DNA of 64,000 nucleotides from Tiliqua scincoides (lineage: Eukaryota > Chordata > Lepidosauria > Squamata > Scincidae): the NCBI RefSeq assembly GCF_035046505.1, contig NC_089826.1, positions 3,534,501 to 3,598,500 of the forward strand, read 5' to 3'. The notes under the pieces are model-generated. The model made no database searches and was not told the origin of the DNA. It saw only the letters and a program-made list of their open reading frames with translations. Positions 1 through 9,515 of this stretch are shown here, piece by piece; within the stretch, counting starts at the first letter, position 1; each line of letters starts with the position of its first letter. Position numbers and translations under genes: made by a program.

Positions 1-167
1 GTGTGGGAAAGGTTCTAAGCAGGGGTGGATCCTGGGGAGGCCATGGGTGCAAACCTCCTCCCCCCCAACTGTCCTGCCAGCAGGGAAGGGTGCCTGCCAC
101 GATGGAGAGCAAAATCAGGTGTTGGGGAACACCCACTGGGCGGGTGTCAAGGAGATTGGCTGGAATG
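1..167. other. Unassigned flank
   Basis: No repeat family or coding signal is recognised here. Short open frames exist on both strands but lack codon structure or motifs. Confidence 0.3.
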
Positions 168-306
168 GGAGACCAGGTTTACTTACCCAGCAAACAGCCA
201 CATAGGTTTTCAGCTCAATCAGGAGCCCAGGTCTACCCAAACAGGTAGACTTGGGCTCCAAGTCCAGGTGGGAGCCCAGGTCTACCCACCCAGCAAATAG
301 CCACAG
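168..306. repeat. 104-bp tandem repeat, left part
   Basis: Diverged units contain AGCAAATAGCCACAGAGGC and an inverted pair, GCCCAGGTCTACCC with GGTAGACCTGGGC, that can fold as a hairpin. The AGCAAA-AGCCACA landmark recurs at about 188 and 291, a spacing of 103 bp. The array continues at 780-1090 after a CR1 insertion. Confidence 0.7.
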
Positions 307-779
307 AGGCTTGAGGGGGGACATGACTGAGACATATAAAATTATGCAAGGGATGGCTAGAGAGATGTTCTTTTCCCTTTTACATAACACCAGAACCAGG
401 GGACAGCCACTAAAATTGAGTGTTGGGAGAGTTAGGACGGAAGAAAGAAAATATTTCTTTACCCAGCGTGTAATTAGTCTGTGGAACTCCTTGCCACAGG
501 AAGTAGTGATGGCAACTTGCTTAGATACCTTTAAGAGGGGATTGGACACATTTCTGGAGGAAAGTCCATCACAGGTTACAAGTCATGATCGGTCTGTGCA
601 AGCTCCTGATTTTAGAATTAGGCTACCTCAATGCCAGATGCAGGAGAGGACACCAGGATGCAGGTTGTGTCTTGCTGTCTTTTGTGCTCCCTGAAGCATT
701 TGGTGGGCCACTGTGAGATACAGGAAGCTGGACTAGATGGGCCTTTGGCCTGATTCAGCAGGGCTCTTCTTATGTAGGT
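307..779 (+). mobile_element. CR1/L3-type LINE, 3' end (5'-truncated)
   Basis: The frame from about 317 encodes the C-terminus of the ORF2 reverse transcriptase family (RGDMTETYKIMQGM, NTRTRGQPLKLSVGRVRT, LWNSLPQEVVMAT). The usual 3' UTR follows, with the GATACAGGAAGCTGGACTAG segment and a terminal TTCTTATG. The insertion splits the 104-bp tandem array: landmark spacing across it exceeds the period by about 475 bp. A possible 5-bp duplication (AGGCT/AGGTT) flanks it. Only the last part of ORF2 is present. Confidence 0.85.
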
Positions 780-1090
780 TATAAGCTCAATCAGGAGCCC
801 AGGTCTACCCAAGCAGGTAGACCAGGCCTCCAAGTCCAGGTGGGAGCCCAGACCCAGGTCTGCCTGCCTAGCAAATGTCCACAGAAGCCATAAGCTCAAG
901 CGCGAGGCCAGGTCTACACAGCAGGTAAACCTGGGCTCCAAGTGTAGCCAGGAGCCCAGGTCTACCCACCCAGCAAATGGCCACAGAGGCGATAAGCTCA
1001 AGTGGGATCCCAGGTCTACCCAGCTGGTAGACCTGGGCTCCAAGTCGAGAGCCCAGGTCTAGCTGCCTGGTTGACTTGGGCTCTGAAGGT
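780..1090. repeat. 104-bp tandem repeat, right part
   Basis: Continuation of the array at 168-306. Landmarks at about 870 and 974 are 104 bp apart. Each unit repeats ATAAGCTCAA, the GCCCAGGTCTACC / GGTAGACCTGGGC inverted pair and the AGCAAATG-CCACAGA block. The units differ by many substitutions, so the array is old. Confidence 0.7.
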
Positions 1091-1379
1091 AGTGCTCATG
1101 GCCCCCTCCCAAATACAGACACTGGATCCACCCCTGCTTCTAAGGAGATTCAATTCTCAGAAAGCTGGGAGGATTCAGCTCAACCAGGTAGATTCAATAC
1201 ATTCAAATCATCTGTACTTTGCTTTTTAAAAGTGATGAATATTGTAAAAAAAACTAGTGTTCCAGTGACGTGACTGTATTTGACTAGCATATCTTTCCTC
1301 TTGCTTTGATGTAAAGTTAATACATTTTATTTTCATATGTATCAATGCATCAGCAATGAATGTGTCATCGACAAATGTT
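1091..1379. other. AT-rich spacer, nothing recognised
   Basis: Becomes AT-rich after about 1190. No repeat family or gene signal is visible. Confidence 0.4.
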
Positions 1380-2086
1380 ATGTAGATGCTCGACAGGCGC
1401 TATATAGGTGTTAGATAGGCATTATATAGGTGCTAGATAGGCGTTATATAGGCGCTATGTAGGCGTTAAGTAGGCGCTAGATAGGTGTTATGTAGGTGCT
1501 ATATAGGAGTTGGATAGGTGTTAAATAGGTACTGTATAGGTGTCAGGTAGGTGCTAGATAGGCGTTAAATAGGTGTTATGTAGGCGCTAGATAGGCGCTA
1601 GATAGGTGCTAGAAGGTTTTGGATAAGCGCTATATAGGTGCTAGATAGGCGTTATATAGGCGCTATATAGGTGCTAGATAGGTGTTATGTAGGCACTATA
1701 TAGGCATTAGATAGGTGTTAAATAGGTGCTGTATAGGTGTCAGGTAGGTGCTAGATAGGCGCTAAATGTTATATAGCCATTAAATAGGTGTTATGTAGAC
1801 ACTAGATAGGCGCTATATAGGTGTTAGATAGGTGCTAGATAGACATTATATAGGCGATATGTAGGCTCTAAGTAGGTGCTAGATAGGTATGTAGGCACTA
1901 GATAGGTGTTAGATAGGTTTTAAATAGGTGCTGTATAGGCGTTAGATAGGCGCTATGTAGGCTTTAAGTTGGCCTTAAGTAGGCGTTATGTAGGCGCTAA
2001 GTAGGCCTTAAGTAGGCGTTATGTAGGCGCTAGATAGGTGTTATGTAGGCACTAGATAGGCGCTATATAGGTGCTAGATAGGCATT
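1380..2086. repeat. 11-bp minisatellite, about 64 units
   Basis: The unit is close to RTAGGYGYTAK (for example ATAGGTGCTAG, GTAGGCGTTAA, ATAGGCGCTAT). It runs almost without interruption for about 700 bp. Units vary at positions 1, 6, 8, 10 and 11, and only a few indels break the 11-bp register. A longer pattern is visible: the block ATAGGTGTTAAATAGGT followed by -CTGTATAGG recurs at about 1514, 1711 and 1913, a spacing near 200 bp or 18 units. Units carrying GGCG contain a CpG. Confidence 0.92.
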
Positions 2087-2861
2087 TTCAATACAAGTAA
2101 ATACTACCTGCATCACAGTGATATGTTTTACATTTGCAGAATTGCAGGCCTATGTATTGCACTGGTGTGTAAATGAAAGGATATGTTGCATGTTATTTCT
2201 GTGTAGACAATACATTTTATGTTGCATGCAGAGATGCATTGATTCTATGCAAATTATTGTTACGTTGCTTTACAGATAATGAATGCATCTTTTAAAAAAA
2301 CCCACATAATTTTCTCTTCCTGAAATTTGGGGGAGTTACGGGTATTTGATGTTTCTTCATACTTATCCTTTCATTTTGCCCACCAGTATAGATACCTGAC
2401 ATCATTGGCCCCCTTGAAAAAATAGTTGCCCCCCCACCTCTAGAATCCTGGCTACAGGCCTGGCCTCACGGGTGGGTTGGCCCAGCACCAGTCTATGCCT
2501 CATCTCCCATAGTGGACCTTATCCAGATCATTTTCCTGCCCCCCACCCAAATCTCCAAATTTCCAAACAGTGCATTAAGAAAACCCAGCATATATAAAAC
2601 TGCCATGCAAGAGAGGTGAAAGCACTATGTTTCACTGTCATTGGCTTTTGCAGGAGGACAGGAAACAGTAGGAGATGGTGCTTCCTGTCCCTCCATCAGC
2701 CATGGAACATTCAGCCACGGAAAGCCCTGCCCTTTCTTTTTGAATGCAGAAATCGAGTTTTTCCAGTGCAGAATTGAGAAAGGCTGGAAGAGACCGGGGG
2801 GGGGGGGGCATGAGAAGACAGTGCCCCAGATCATCCCATATGAAAACTGAACATGCAACTG
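2087..2861. other. Single-copy-looking DNA
   Basis: AT-rich at first, then mixed, with a G10 run near 2800. No family or exon is recognised. Short overlapping frames on both strands at 2625-2874 have no recognisable domain. Confidence 0.35.
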
Positions 2862-3005
2862 TAACCCTGCACATGCCCGATCTCGTCTGATCTCGGAAGC
2901 TAAGCAGGGTCAGGCCTGGTTAGTACTTGGATGGGAGACCGCTTGGGAATACCAGGTGCTGTAGGCTTATACCATAGTCTTTCCAGACTGAAGGTTGCCA
3001 ACCAG
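2862..3005 (+). mobile_element. 5S-SINE, single copy
   Basis: Positions 2873-2967 match vertebrate 5S rRNA from about nt 20 to nt 120, including GATCTCGGAAGCTAAGCAGG and GGATGGGAGACCGC. After the 5S part comes a tail (ATACCATAGTCTTTCCAGAC, then TGAAGGTTGCCAACCA) that is absent from 5S genes and shared with the R-LINE 3' end. The first 15 or so bases of 5S are replaced or lost, so this is a retrotransposed SINE and not a gene. The internal 5S promoter boxes remain recognisable. Confidence 0.9.
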
Positions 3006-3505
3006 GAGTGTGCAGAAATGGGCTCTGTCTACATGTTCATTTCTCCCTTGAATCAGATATTTTTATTTGCGCAGGAAACAGTGGCCAAAGTTGAGCTAAA
3101 AGAGCTTAATTTATTATAATGCCTTCTTGCGTTGCTTGTTGGCACCATCAGGAGGAAGGGCTCTTACAAAAAACCTGTTGGCAAAATAAGGTGCCACCTC
3201 TGAATGACCCACCGCTCACCTAGCCCTGTGATGCAAGCAAACCATCAATTCACAAGGAAGGGTTGCTATGGCAATGTGTCCCCCCCCCCCAATCTTTGAT
3301 GTTCTGCAGCTCACTTGCCTGAATAGGAATGCGTAGAAGTGAAATTGCAACTCAGTCACAGAATCAGAGAGCTGGTCCAGCTCAGCTAGAAGGAACTACG
3401 TCAAGCTTTACTAAGCCTGGATCGAACAAGGCATCTCCTTAGGGCTGTCGGATACCTTTGATAGTTGTGTGGGAGGGAGATGCTGTAACTCAGTTGTACA
3501 GTACA
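3006..3505. other. Single-copy-looking DNA
   Basis: No repeat or exon is recognised. Contains a C10 run near 3280. Confidence 0.3.
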
Positions 3506-3957
3506 GTTGGCATCCTTCAGTCTCGGAAGACTATGGTATCGCGCTCTGAATGGTGGTTAGTGTCCTCTCCAGTGCGCAAAGCCTGGGTAAAGTAGATATG
3601 GAGGATAGACTGTTATCCATGCAGCAAATCCCCCCTCTCCACGTCGCTGAAATGGTCCAATGGAAAGGCAGAGGCCAATACGGTTGGTTCCAGCGGCGTC
3701 GCAGGAGTTGCCAGAACGTGACTGTGTTCAGCCATGAACTGCCTCGGGGACTCCGGCTCTGGATTTTGCCTGGAGGTTGACTCCTGAAGCCTTTTCCATA
3801 ACTGGATGTAGCCACAAGGCAGTGGAGGTTTGGGACCAGAGTTTTCCTTCTCTCCGATGAGCTGCCTTCCCAGGCTGACGAGTCCCATCTACCCGGTGGC
3901 TGTTTAGTCGCCTCTTACGACAAGTACAGCCAAACTGAGGGCCTATTCTTATCCCCA
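3506..3957 (-). mobile_element. T-element, near full length
   Basis: About 450 bp, matching 59695-60161 almost end to end and 11030-11248 over its 3' half. Read on the minus strand it starts near CTGGGGATAAGAATAGG, includes CCACCGGGTAGATGGGACTC, and ends with GCGATACCATAGTC, then TGAAGGATGCCAA. Its last 60 or so bases resemble the R-LINE 3' end and its last 30 or so the 5S-SINE tail. No protein is encoded that I recognise. It is probably a LINE-dependent non-autonomous element, possibly made from LINE 5' and 3' ends. The family name is unknown to me. Confidence 0.7.
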
Positions 3958-4350
3958 GGGGGTAGCTCAGGTGAAGAGCTCATGTTCTGCATACAACCAG
4001 AAGGGCCAGGGGTTGGTTCCTGACACCTCAAAGGACCTCAGGCAGTAGCTAGAGAGGGTGCAAAGCCCTACGTTTTGCAGGGAGCCTCACCGTGCTGTGC
4101 AAGTGTGCCCTCCCCCTCCCCTTCGGAGCCATTCTGGGAGGGGGAGCCTATTCTTATCCCCAGGGGGTAGCTCAGGTGAAGAGCTCATGTTCTGCATACA
4201 ACCAGAAGGGCCAGGGGTTGGTTCCTGACACCTCAAAGGACCTCAGGCAGTAGCTAGAGAGGGTGCAAAGCCCTACGTTTTGCAGGGAGCCTCACCGTGC
4301 TGTGCAAGTGTGCCCTCCCCCTCCCCTTCGGAGCCATTCTGGGAGGGGGA
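3941..4350. repeat. Perfect 205-bp tandem duplication
   Basis: Two head-to-tail copies, 3941-4145 and 4146-4350, read as identical by eye. Each unit holds the 5' end of the T-element, a tRNA-like SINE head and the left half of a PAL-hAT. The duplication is therefore younger than all three insertions. A collapsed or duplicated assembly join is the alternative. Confidence 0.9.
3958..4046 (+). mobile_element. tRNA-derived SINE head (duplicated at 4163-4247)
   Basis: GGTAGCTCAGGTGAAGAGC resembles a Pol III A box, and GGTTGGTTCCTGAC about 40 bp later a B box. The layout matches the tRNA-head SINE seen reversed at 32790-32870 and in fragments at 13381-13450 and 32165-32225. It does not fold as a tRNA gene by eye, and the B box is decayed. 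Confidence 0.55.
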
Positions 4351-4459
4351 GCATAATGGAGGTGTACGCCTGGCTCCGAAGGGGGGGGAGGCCCTTGCAC
4401 GCTGCGGTGAGGCTCCCTGCAGAACTTAGTGCTTTGCACCCTCTCTAGCTGTGCCACTG
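4248..4459. mobile_element. PAL-hAT MITE
   Basis: Starts CAGTAGCTAGAGAGGGTG and ends CTCTCTAGCTGTGCCACTG, with long inverted arms (GCAAAGC-CTA-GTTTTGCAG against CTGCAGAACTTAGTGC). Flanks ACCTCAGG and AACCCAGG agree at 6 of 8 positions, consistent with a hAT 8-bp duplication. A second copy of its left half sits at 4043-4145 because of the tandem duplication. Confidence 0.8.
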
Positions 4460-5007
4460 AACCCAGGGTGAAATGAGATGTGAAGTGGAAGTTCCATGTT
4501 TGGAGCTGCTGGTGTCTTTTCCTTTTTCATAAAGCATCCAGGGTGGGGTCCCCCAATTTGGATCAGGGCCATCAGACAGGGGGAGAGGGGTTAATCTTTT
4601 GCCCCCTTGCCAATGCTCCAATTTCACACATGCCCCTGCTGTTGTTAACCAGGCAAGGGAAGATCAAACACAAATCCCCCCCCCCACACACACACACATC
4701 TAAAACCAGTTGGGGGGGTGCATTTGGGCATTAGGACCCCAGTGTAAGGGTAAAAGTTTAGGCCTCTAGAAACCCCAATCCAAATGTTCTCTTTAAGCTC
4801 TTTTCGGGGAAACAACAATGCACCACCAGAGACTTCAGTCACGTGAATCCTGTGCCTCAAGTCATTTGACCCTTAGGGGAAAGGGCTGGGGGAGGGGGGT
4901 CCGATGCCTGAAACCAGGGTGACCTCATGGCAGGGACCAGCAAGACTATCTGGGACCCCTCCCCATTAAATAACTTTGAGGTCATCAGGAAAGAAAGGGG
5001 TGGTGGC
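4460..5007. other. Single-copy-looking DNA
   Basis: No family or exon is seen. A short CA tract lies near 4690. Confidence 0.3.
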
Positions 5008-5248
5008 CAGTAGCGTAGCCAGAGGGGGATGCAGTGAGTAATGCAGGCATTACAAGGTAGCCCCTCCCACTCGCTGTCAGAGCTATTCTGGGCAGTGATG
5101 GCAATTCTCAATGGTTCACTGAGCACCTGCGTATTGCCTTCGCTGCCCAGAATAGCTCCCATGGCAAGTGGGGGGGGGGGCAGCTGCTTACATGGCACAC
5201 TGTGACACTTGCAGGAATTGCCGTACCCCCCACTCTGGCTACACTGCT
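5008..5248. mobile_element. PAL-hAT relative, diverged subfamily
   Basis: Ends are CAGTAGCGTAGCCAGAGGGG and CCCACTCTGGCTACACTGCTG. The interior is an inverted pair around GCTATTCTGGGCAG and CTGCCCAGAATAGC. Flanks GTGGTGGC and GTGATGCC agree at 6 of 8. Fragments related to its interior occur at 53718-53817 and 56440-56552. Confidence 0.7.
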
Positions 5249-7395
5249 GGTGATGCCTCCAACATGTGTGCCTGCGATACCACTGAGATGACTGGAGATT
5301 AGAGCTGAGGGGCAGCCCTGCTCTAGGTGACTATTTATGTGGGTCTTGAATAGAAGATGGCAGGGGGGCGGGATGGAGAGCCGATGGATGGCGAGCTGGC
5401 AGCTATTTAACTGGCTTATCCTTGACTCCTGGATCATCTCATTATTTGCTGCAAAGGGCCCTCTTCACATCTGACCCCACTCAGGCAGTGCCAATGGCTC
5501 AGGTGGCAGCCTTTGGCGTTCAAGCCTTGAAAGGGCTAATTACATTATTTTCGCAAGCAACTGTTTGCATTAGTTCACAACCGCTTCCTGTGGCGGGGCT
5601 GCAAATCTGCACCCGGGGTCCCCATCTCATCGCACCTTTGTGCTTTATTTACGCTTTCAGTCGCTGTGCAAAATGAAAGGGTTGTCGCAGCTTGGGGGAG
5701 GGCACTGAAGTCCGCTCACCCACCAGAGCCACAGATCTCTTTGTGTGTGAGTCACAGGGTGCCATTAAGAGATGAAAGGGTCCTTGTCGCAAGCGAGCCC
5801 AGCGCACATCCAAGACAGGGCTTGCACATGATGCGGGCCCTTTCTGCACCCTGGCGTTGCGCATTAGGGGTTGAGCGCATGCTTGAAGAAAAAAGACTGT
5901 GACACTGAAAGCATTAAGTGCCACATGTCAGAAATATATATATATATGTACAATTTAAAACAATCAAAACAAAAAAACAAATCTGATTAACCGCAGCAAA
6001 AAGTGGCACGGCCGAGCTTCCAAGCTAAGTTGGAGGTCCTTGGAAAACGACATAGGCTGTGGCCTCCTGCCAGATCAGACCATTGATCCATCCAGGCCAG
6101 AGCTGTCAGCCTCAGAAGCCTTCAGCAGGTGGCCTGGGACTCGGGAGTGGGTTGCAGCTTGATCTCAGGTAGGTTGCAACAGGTACCACAACTGCTGTTT
6201 TGTGTTGAGGCTCAGGCCTGCACCGTTTGAGCGGTAACCAGGGCTAGAGGCCCAAGAGGAGGCAAATCCCATTGGAGGTTTTGGAGCTGCGCTCTCATGT
6301 TGGCCCGCTTAACCTGAAAATACAACCTAGAGGAACATTCAGCGTGTTCCCGTGGCCTGGGGAGGCCTCAGAGGTCAGCCAGCTCAGGCACCGGCCAAGA
6401 GCCCACCCTTCAGAAGGCTCCTCTGGCTGGGCCAGCCCCTGAACCTGCAGTAGTGGTGGGAGTGATAGCATCTAGTCCACCATCACAGGGCAGCACCAGG
6501 GGACTGAGCCTCCAGAACACCATTATGGGGCAATACTAAGAAGCCCCAAAATCTGATGCCAGTAGGGGAATATCAGTAGGGGGCAGTCTCTCAGGAACTC
6601 TTGCCTGCAATTCTTATGCTCCCCTTTGGGCAACCCTTGATAAGCCTGGAAGGAACTCCAGTTTTCCCCAGAACAGGAAGTCTTTGGCCTCAGATCTGTT
6701 CCCTGGGCTATAGCTGTATCATGCACATGCCCCTTCTAAAAGTCACATGGAGTTGTATTGCCCTTGACCTTCTTTGGGTTCAAATGGCAGTGTCGTCTCT
6801 CTGAGCTGCGCAGCGCTAGGACCAAAAAGTTCAGTGTTCCCAAGTCTTTTACTAAGCATTTTACTAAGGAAAAGAGCCATCTGCTTCTGTATGCGCTCGC
6901 TGGATGGATAAGAGAGCTAAAAATACCAGTGCGTATTAGATTCTGTTTTAATGTGGTTATGCAACCAATTTAGTAGATGCATCAGTAACACATCCGGGAT
7001 TTCTGAGGAACGCAGGATAATACTCCCTCTCCCAGCCCAATGAATGGTGCAGTTGTCACCCCATGTGCCATGTGCTAGCAATCCTATAGCACAGGCCAGT
7101 GATTCTTAAACGTCACTGTTTGTGGCCACCGCGTCACACATTGTTGACGCATAAGAGGACACTCGAAAGAATTGCAAGCTAAAACTCAGCTCTTTCTGCA
7201 CACCAGGGCATCTGTATGGAGTATTCCAACCAAAAGGGTGGGGTGGAAAGGGAGAGGGTTGGATGTGATTCCCTGTCAAGACACTGCTTTCAAGGGCCAG
7301 CCTTGCAAAGGTTTTTTTTTTTTGGGGGGGGGGGGGTATGTTACAACACTTTGCTCTAACACTTAGCCTAAGACAACCTGTTCAGAAACCAGGTG
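5249..7395. other. Mostly unique DNA; possible conserved non-coding segment at 5510-5670
   Basis: No repeat is recognised over most of this stretch. The segment 5510-5670 packs transcription-factor-like words: GGCTAATTACATTA (homeobox core), TTTGCATTAG (octamer-like), AACCGCTTCCTGTG (RUNX and ETS cores) and TTTATTTACG (forkhead-like). Such density is only suggestive. A decayed hAT end may lie at 7105-7150. Confidence 0.25.
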
Positions 7396-7580
7396 CAGTG
7401 GCGTAGCTAGAAGGGGTGCAAAGCACTCAGTTTTGCAGGGAGCCTCACCGCAGCTTGCAAGCAAGCCCATTCCCTTTGGAGCCATTCCAGGTGGGGGGAG
7501 CAAAAGGGAGGGGCCGATCCGTGCTGTGGAGAGGCTCCCTGCAAAACATACTACCTTGCCCCCCTCTAGCTATGTCACTG
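7396..7580. mobile_element. PAL-hAT MITE
   Basis: Starts CAGTGGCGTAGCTAGAAGGG and ends CCTCTAGCTATGTCACTG, with palindromic arms around a short GC-rich centre. The target duplication is not clear. Confidence 0.8.
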
Positions 7581-7906
7581 CTTCCTCCCATGTCTCAGAG
7601 GCTAAATGTGCTTTATCTGAAATTCCGGTACTGTTCTCAGAGAGTGCACTTAAGAGAGGGCAGGAACACAAACTCCGCATACCCTTACTCTGATTTTTGC
7701 TTGCACCATCATCAGCTGAGAAGGGCTCACCTTTTCCCAAGATGCCACTGTTCACCCCAGAGCGGATGCTGATTTCTCATTAGTCAATCACAAATAAGCT
7801 TCAGGTGATTTCATTGAACACGGCCCTTTTTGTGAGGGGTGGAGGATGAACACATAAGTAAGTGAACAGGAAGGAGTAAGCCTTTCCCATTCCAGATAAC
7901 CTAATG
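7581..7906. other. Unique-looking DNA
   Basis: Nothing recognised. Confidence 0.3.
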
Positions 7907-8372
7907 CAGGGGTGTCCAAAGTTTTTGGCAGGAGGGCCGCATCATCTCTCTGACACTGACACCGGGGGCCAGGGGAGGGGAAGAATTAATTTACATTTAA
8001 AATTTGAATAAATTTGCATAAGTTTACATAAATTAATATACTAGAGGTGGAACTTATATCAATGAATGAAGGTCTTGCAATAGCTCGAGGCCTATAAAAG
8101 GCCTTGCACAAAGCAAGGCTGGCCTTTCCTTTGCTGCTGCTACTGCATCACAGACATGAAACAGCAAGTAGTGGAGGAAGCCCTCATCCCACAGCTCATG
8201 TGGGAGGTCAAACAGTCGCCCTCATGCTGAGAGCAGCTATGTCGGGCCAGTGCAGGCTCCAACGAATCTCCGGAGGGCCAGAGGCTCATTGGAGACTGGG
8301 GGCTCCCTGAGGGCCGCATTGAGAAGCCTCGAGGGCCGCATGTGGCCCCAGGGCCTGGGTTTGGGCACCCCA
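7907..8372. mobile_element. TATA-hAT, non-autonomous hAT element
   Basis: Starts CAGGGGTGTCCAAAGTTT and ends GGGTTTGGGCACCCCA. The perfect 8-bp duplication ACCTAATG lies at 7899-7906 and 8373-8380, the hAT signature. The copy at 58213-58676 matches it end to end. Inside, 8090-8100 reads CCTATAAAAGG, a good TATA-box match, and an ATG opens a 25-codon frame at 8156. This interior may be the promoter end of a larger parent transposon. No transposase domain is present. Confidence 0.9.
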
Positions 8373-8380
8373 ACCTAATG

Positions 8381-9100
8381 TATCAGAGACTCTTTGTGCA
8401 ACAATTGGGAATCCACAAATCCTTGTCAGACACTCCAAGGCTTGACCGGGAATCTCATGTGGCTGAGATCTAGTGGGCTACCTCAGACAGGTGGACGTGA
8501 GTAATGGACAAAGACAGACTGCAGGCAGGTTTCCACCAATCCACCACCTGAGACAACTGGCCTCATGGATGAGCCAGCCCTCATAGCCTCCCGCTTTATC
8601 AGGTTGGTCATTTAATTATCTGGTCTGTTGTTGAGTGTAGCTGCCACTTGCTTGCCTTCTTGACCTCTTCCTGATTTTTTTGAATGGTCTGAACTGTTCA
8701 CCTTTGGTTGGTGTGCTGCTTTTATTGCTGTACGATGCCTTGAACACTCTTGCACTCAGAACTCATCAATAATTGAAACAGGTAATAAATAAATGAGATG
8801 GCACACATGATTGTTGACAAATGTTTTGGAAAACAGAGGTGTGCACAGGGCCGGTCCATGAGAATTTGCTGCTGGAGCCGAGCACCAGTGTCACAACCGC
8901 CATCCCTCCCCCTTCTCGTTTTCTCAATTAAAAGCACCCCTCCAATTTCATCCTTCCTTTCCAATCTCCCCCTTCCTTCCTTCTCTATTTCAAAGGGGAG
9001 GAAAGCAATGGAATGTAAGCAGCCCCTCCCACTTGGCATTGGAACAAAAAATGGGGAAAACGGGGGGGGGGAAGTGACATTTTAATTTGGGGGTATGGAG
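8381..9100. other. Unique-looking DNA with a possible LINE tail
   Basis: 8690-8790 resembles the 3' tails of L2-type elements (ACGATGCCTTGAACACT, then TAATAAATAAAT). The rest is unassigned. Confidence 0.3.
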
Positions 9101-9120
9101 ATAATAATAATAATAATAAT

Positions 9121-9171
<51 letters not shown>
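9101..9171. repeat. (ATA)n-(ACA)n microsatellite
   Basis: About seven ATA units run into about 17 AAC units, directly abutting the 3' end of the SINE at 9172-9515. The array probably grew from the SINE's own terminal triplets. Confidence 0.95.
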
Positions 9172-9172
<1 letters not shown>

Positions 9173-9515
9173 GGTATTTATATACCGCCTTTCTTGGACT
9201 TTATTCAAGACTTTATTCAAGGCGGTTTACATAGGCAGGCTTTATTAAATCCCTATTAAATAGGGATTTTTACAATTTCAAAGAAGGTTCTTTCTTTCAA
9301 GAACCACTACATTCAAGGTGTTTCATTCCGATCTGGCTTCACATCCTGGCCTCCATCCTCCCACGCTCCGAGCAGATGGAATTGCTCGGCTTCGGCTTGT
9401 CAGCTGTTTCAAGGTCGCACGGTGCCGGTGGCCTCGAACTGGCGACCTTGTGGATGTTATCTTCAGGCAGACGGAGGCTCTACCCTCTAGACCAGACCTC
9501 CTGCCCTCCTGCCCT
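9172..9515 (-). mobile_element. tRNA-derived SINE with LINE-like tail
   Basis: On the minus strand it begins GGAGGTCTGGTCTAGAGGG (A-box region GGTCTAGAGGGTAGAGCC) and has a B box in GCCAGTTCGAGGCCACC. The body is about 250 bp, and the tail AAAGGCGGTATATAAATACC runs into a triplet microsatellite. A second copy at 60862-61180 matches along its whole length. The tail resembles L2-type LINE 3' ends of squamates, so such a LINE is the likely partner. Confidence 0.8.

Noticed and set aside
1380-2086. CRISPR-like array
   Set aside because: Units are contiguous 11-mers with no spacers, in vertebrate DNA.
2793-2812. G-quadruplex regulatory element
   Set aside because: Isolated G or C homopolymer runs occur many times in the window without further structure. 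A single run is not evidence of function.
3958-4046. tRNA gene
   Set aside because: A- and B-box-like words are present, but the B box is decayed, no cloverleaf can be drawn by eye, and the sequence continues into SINE body.
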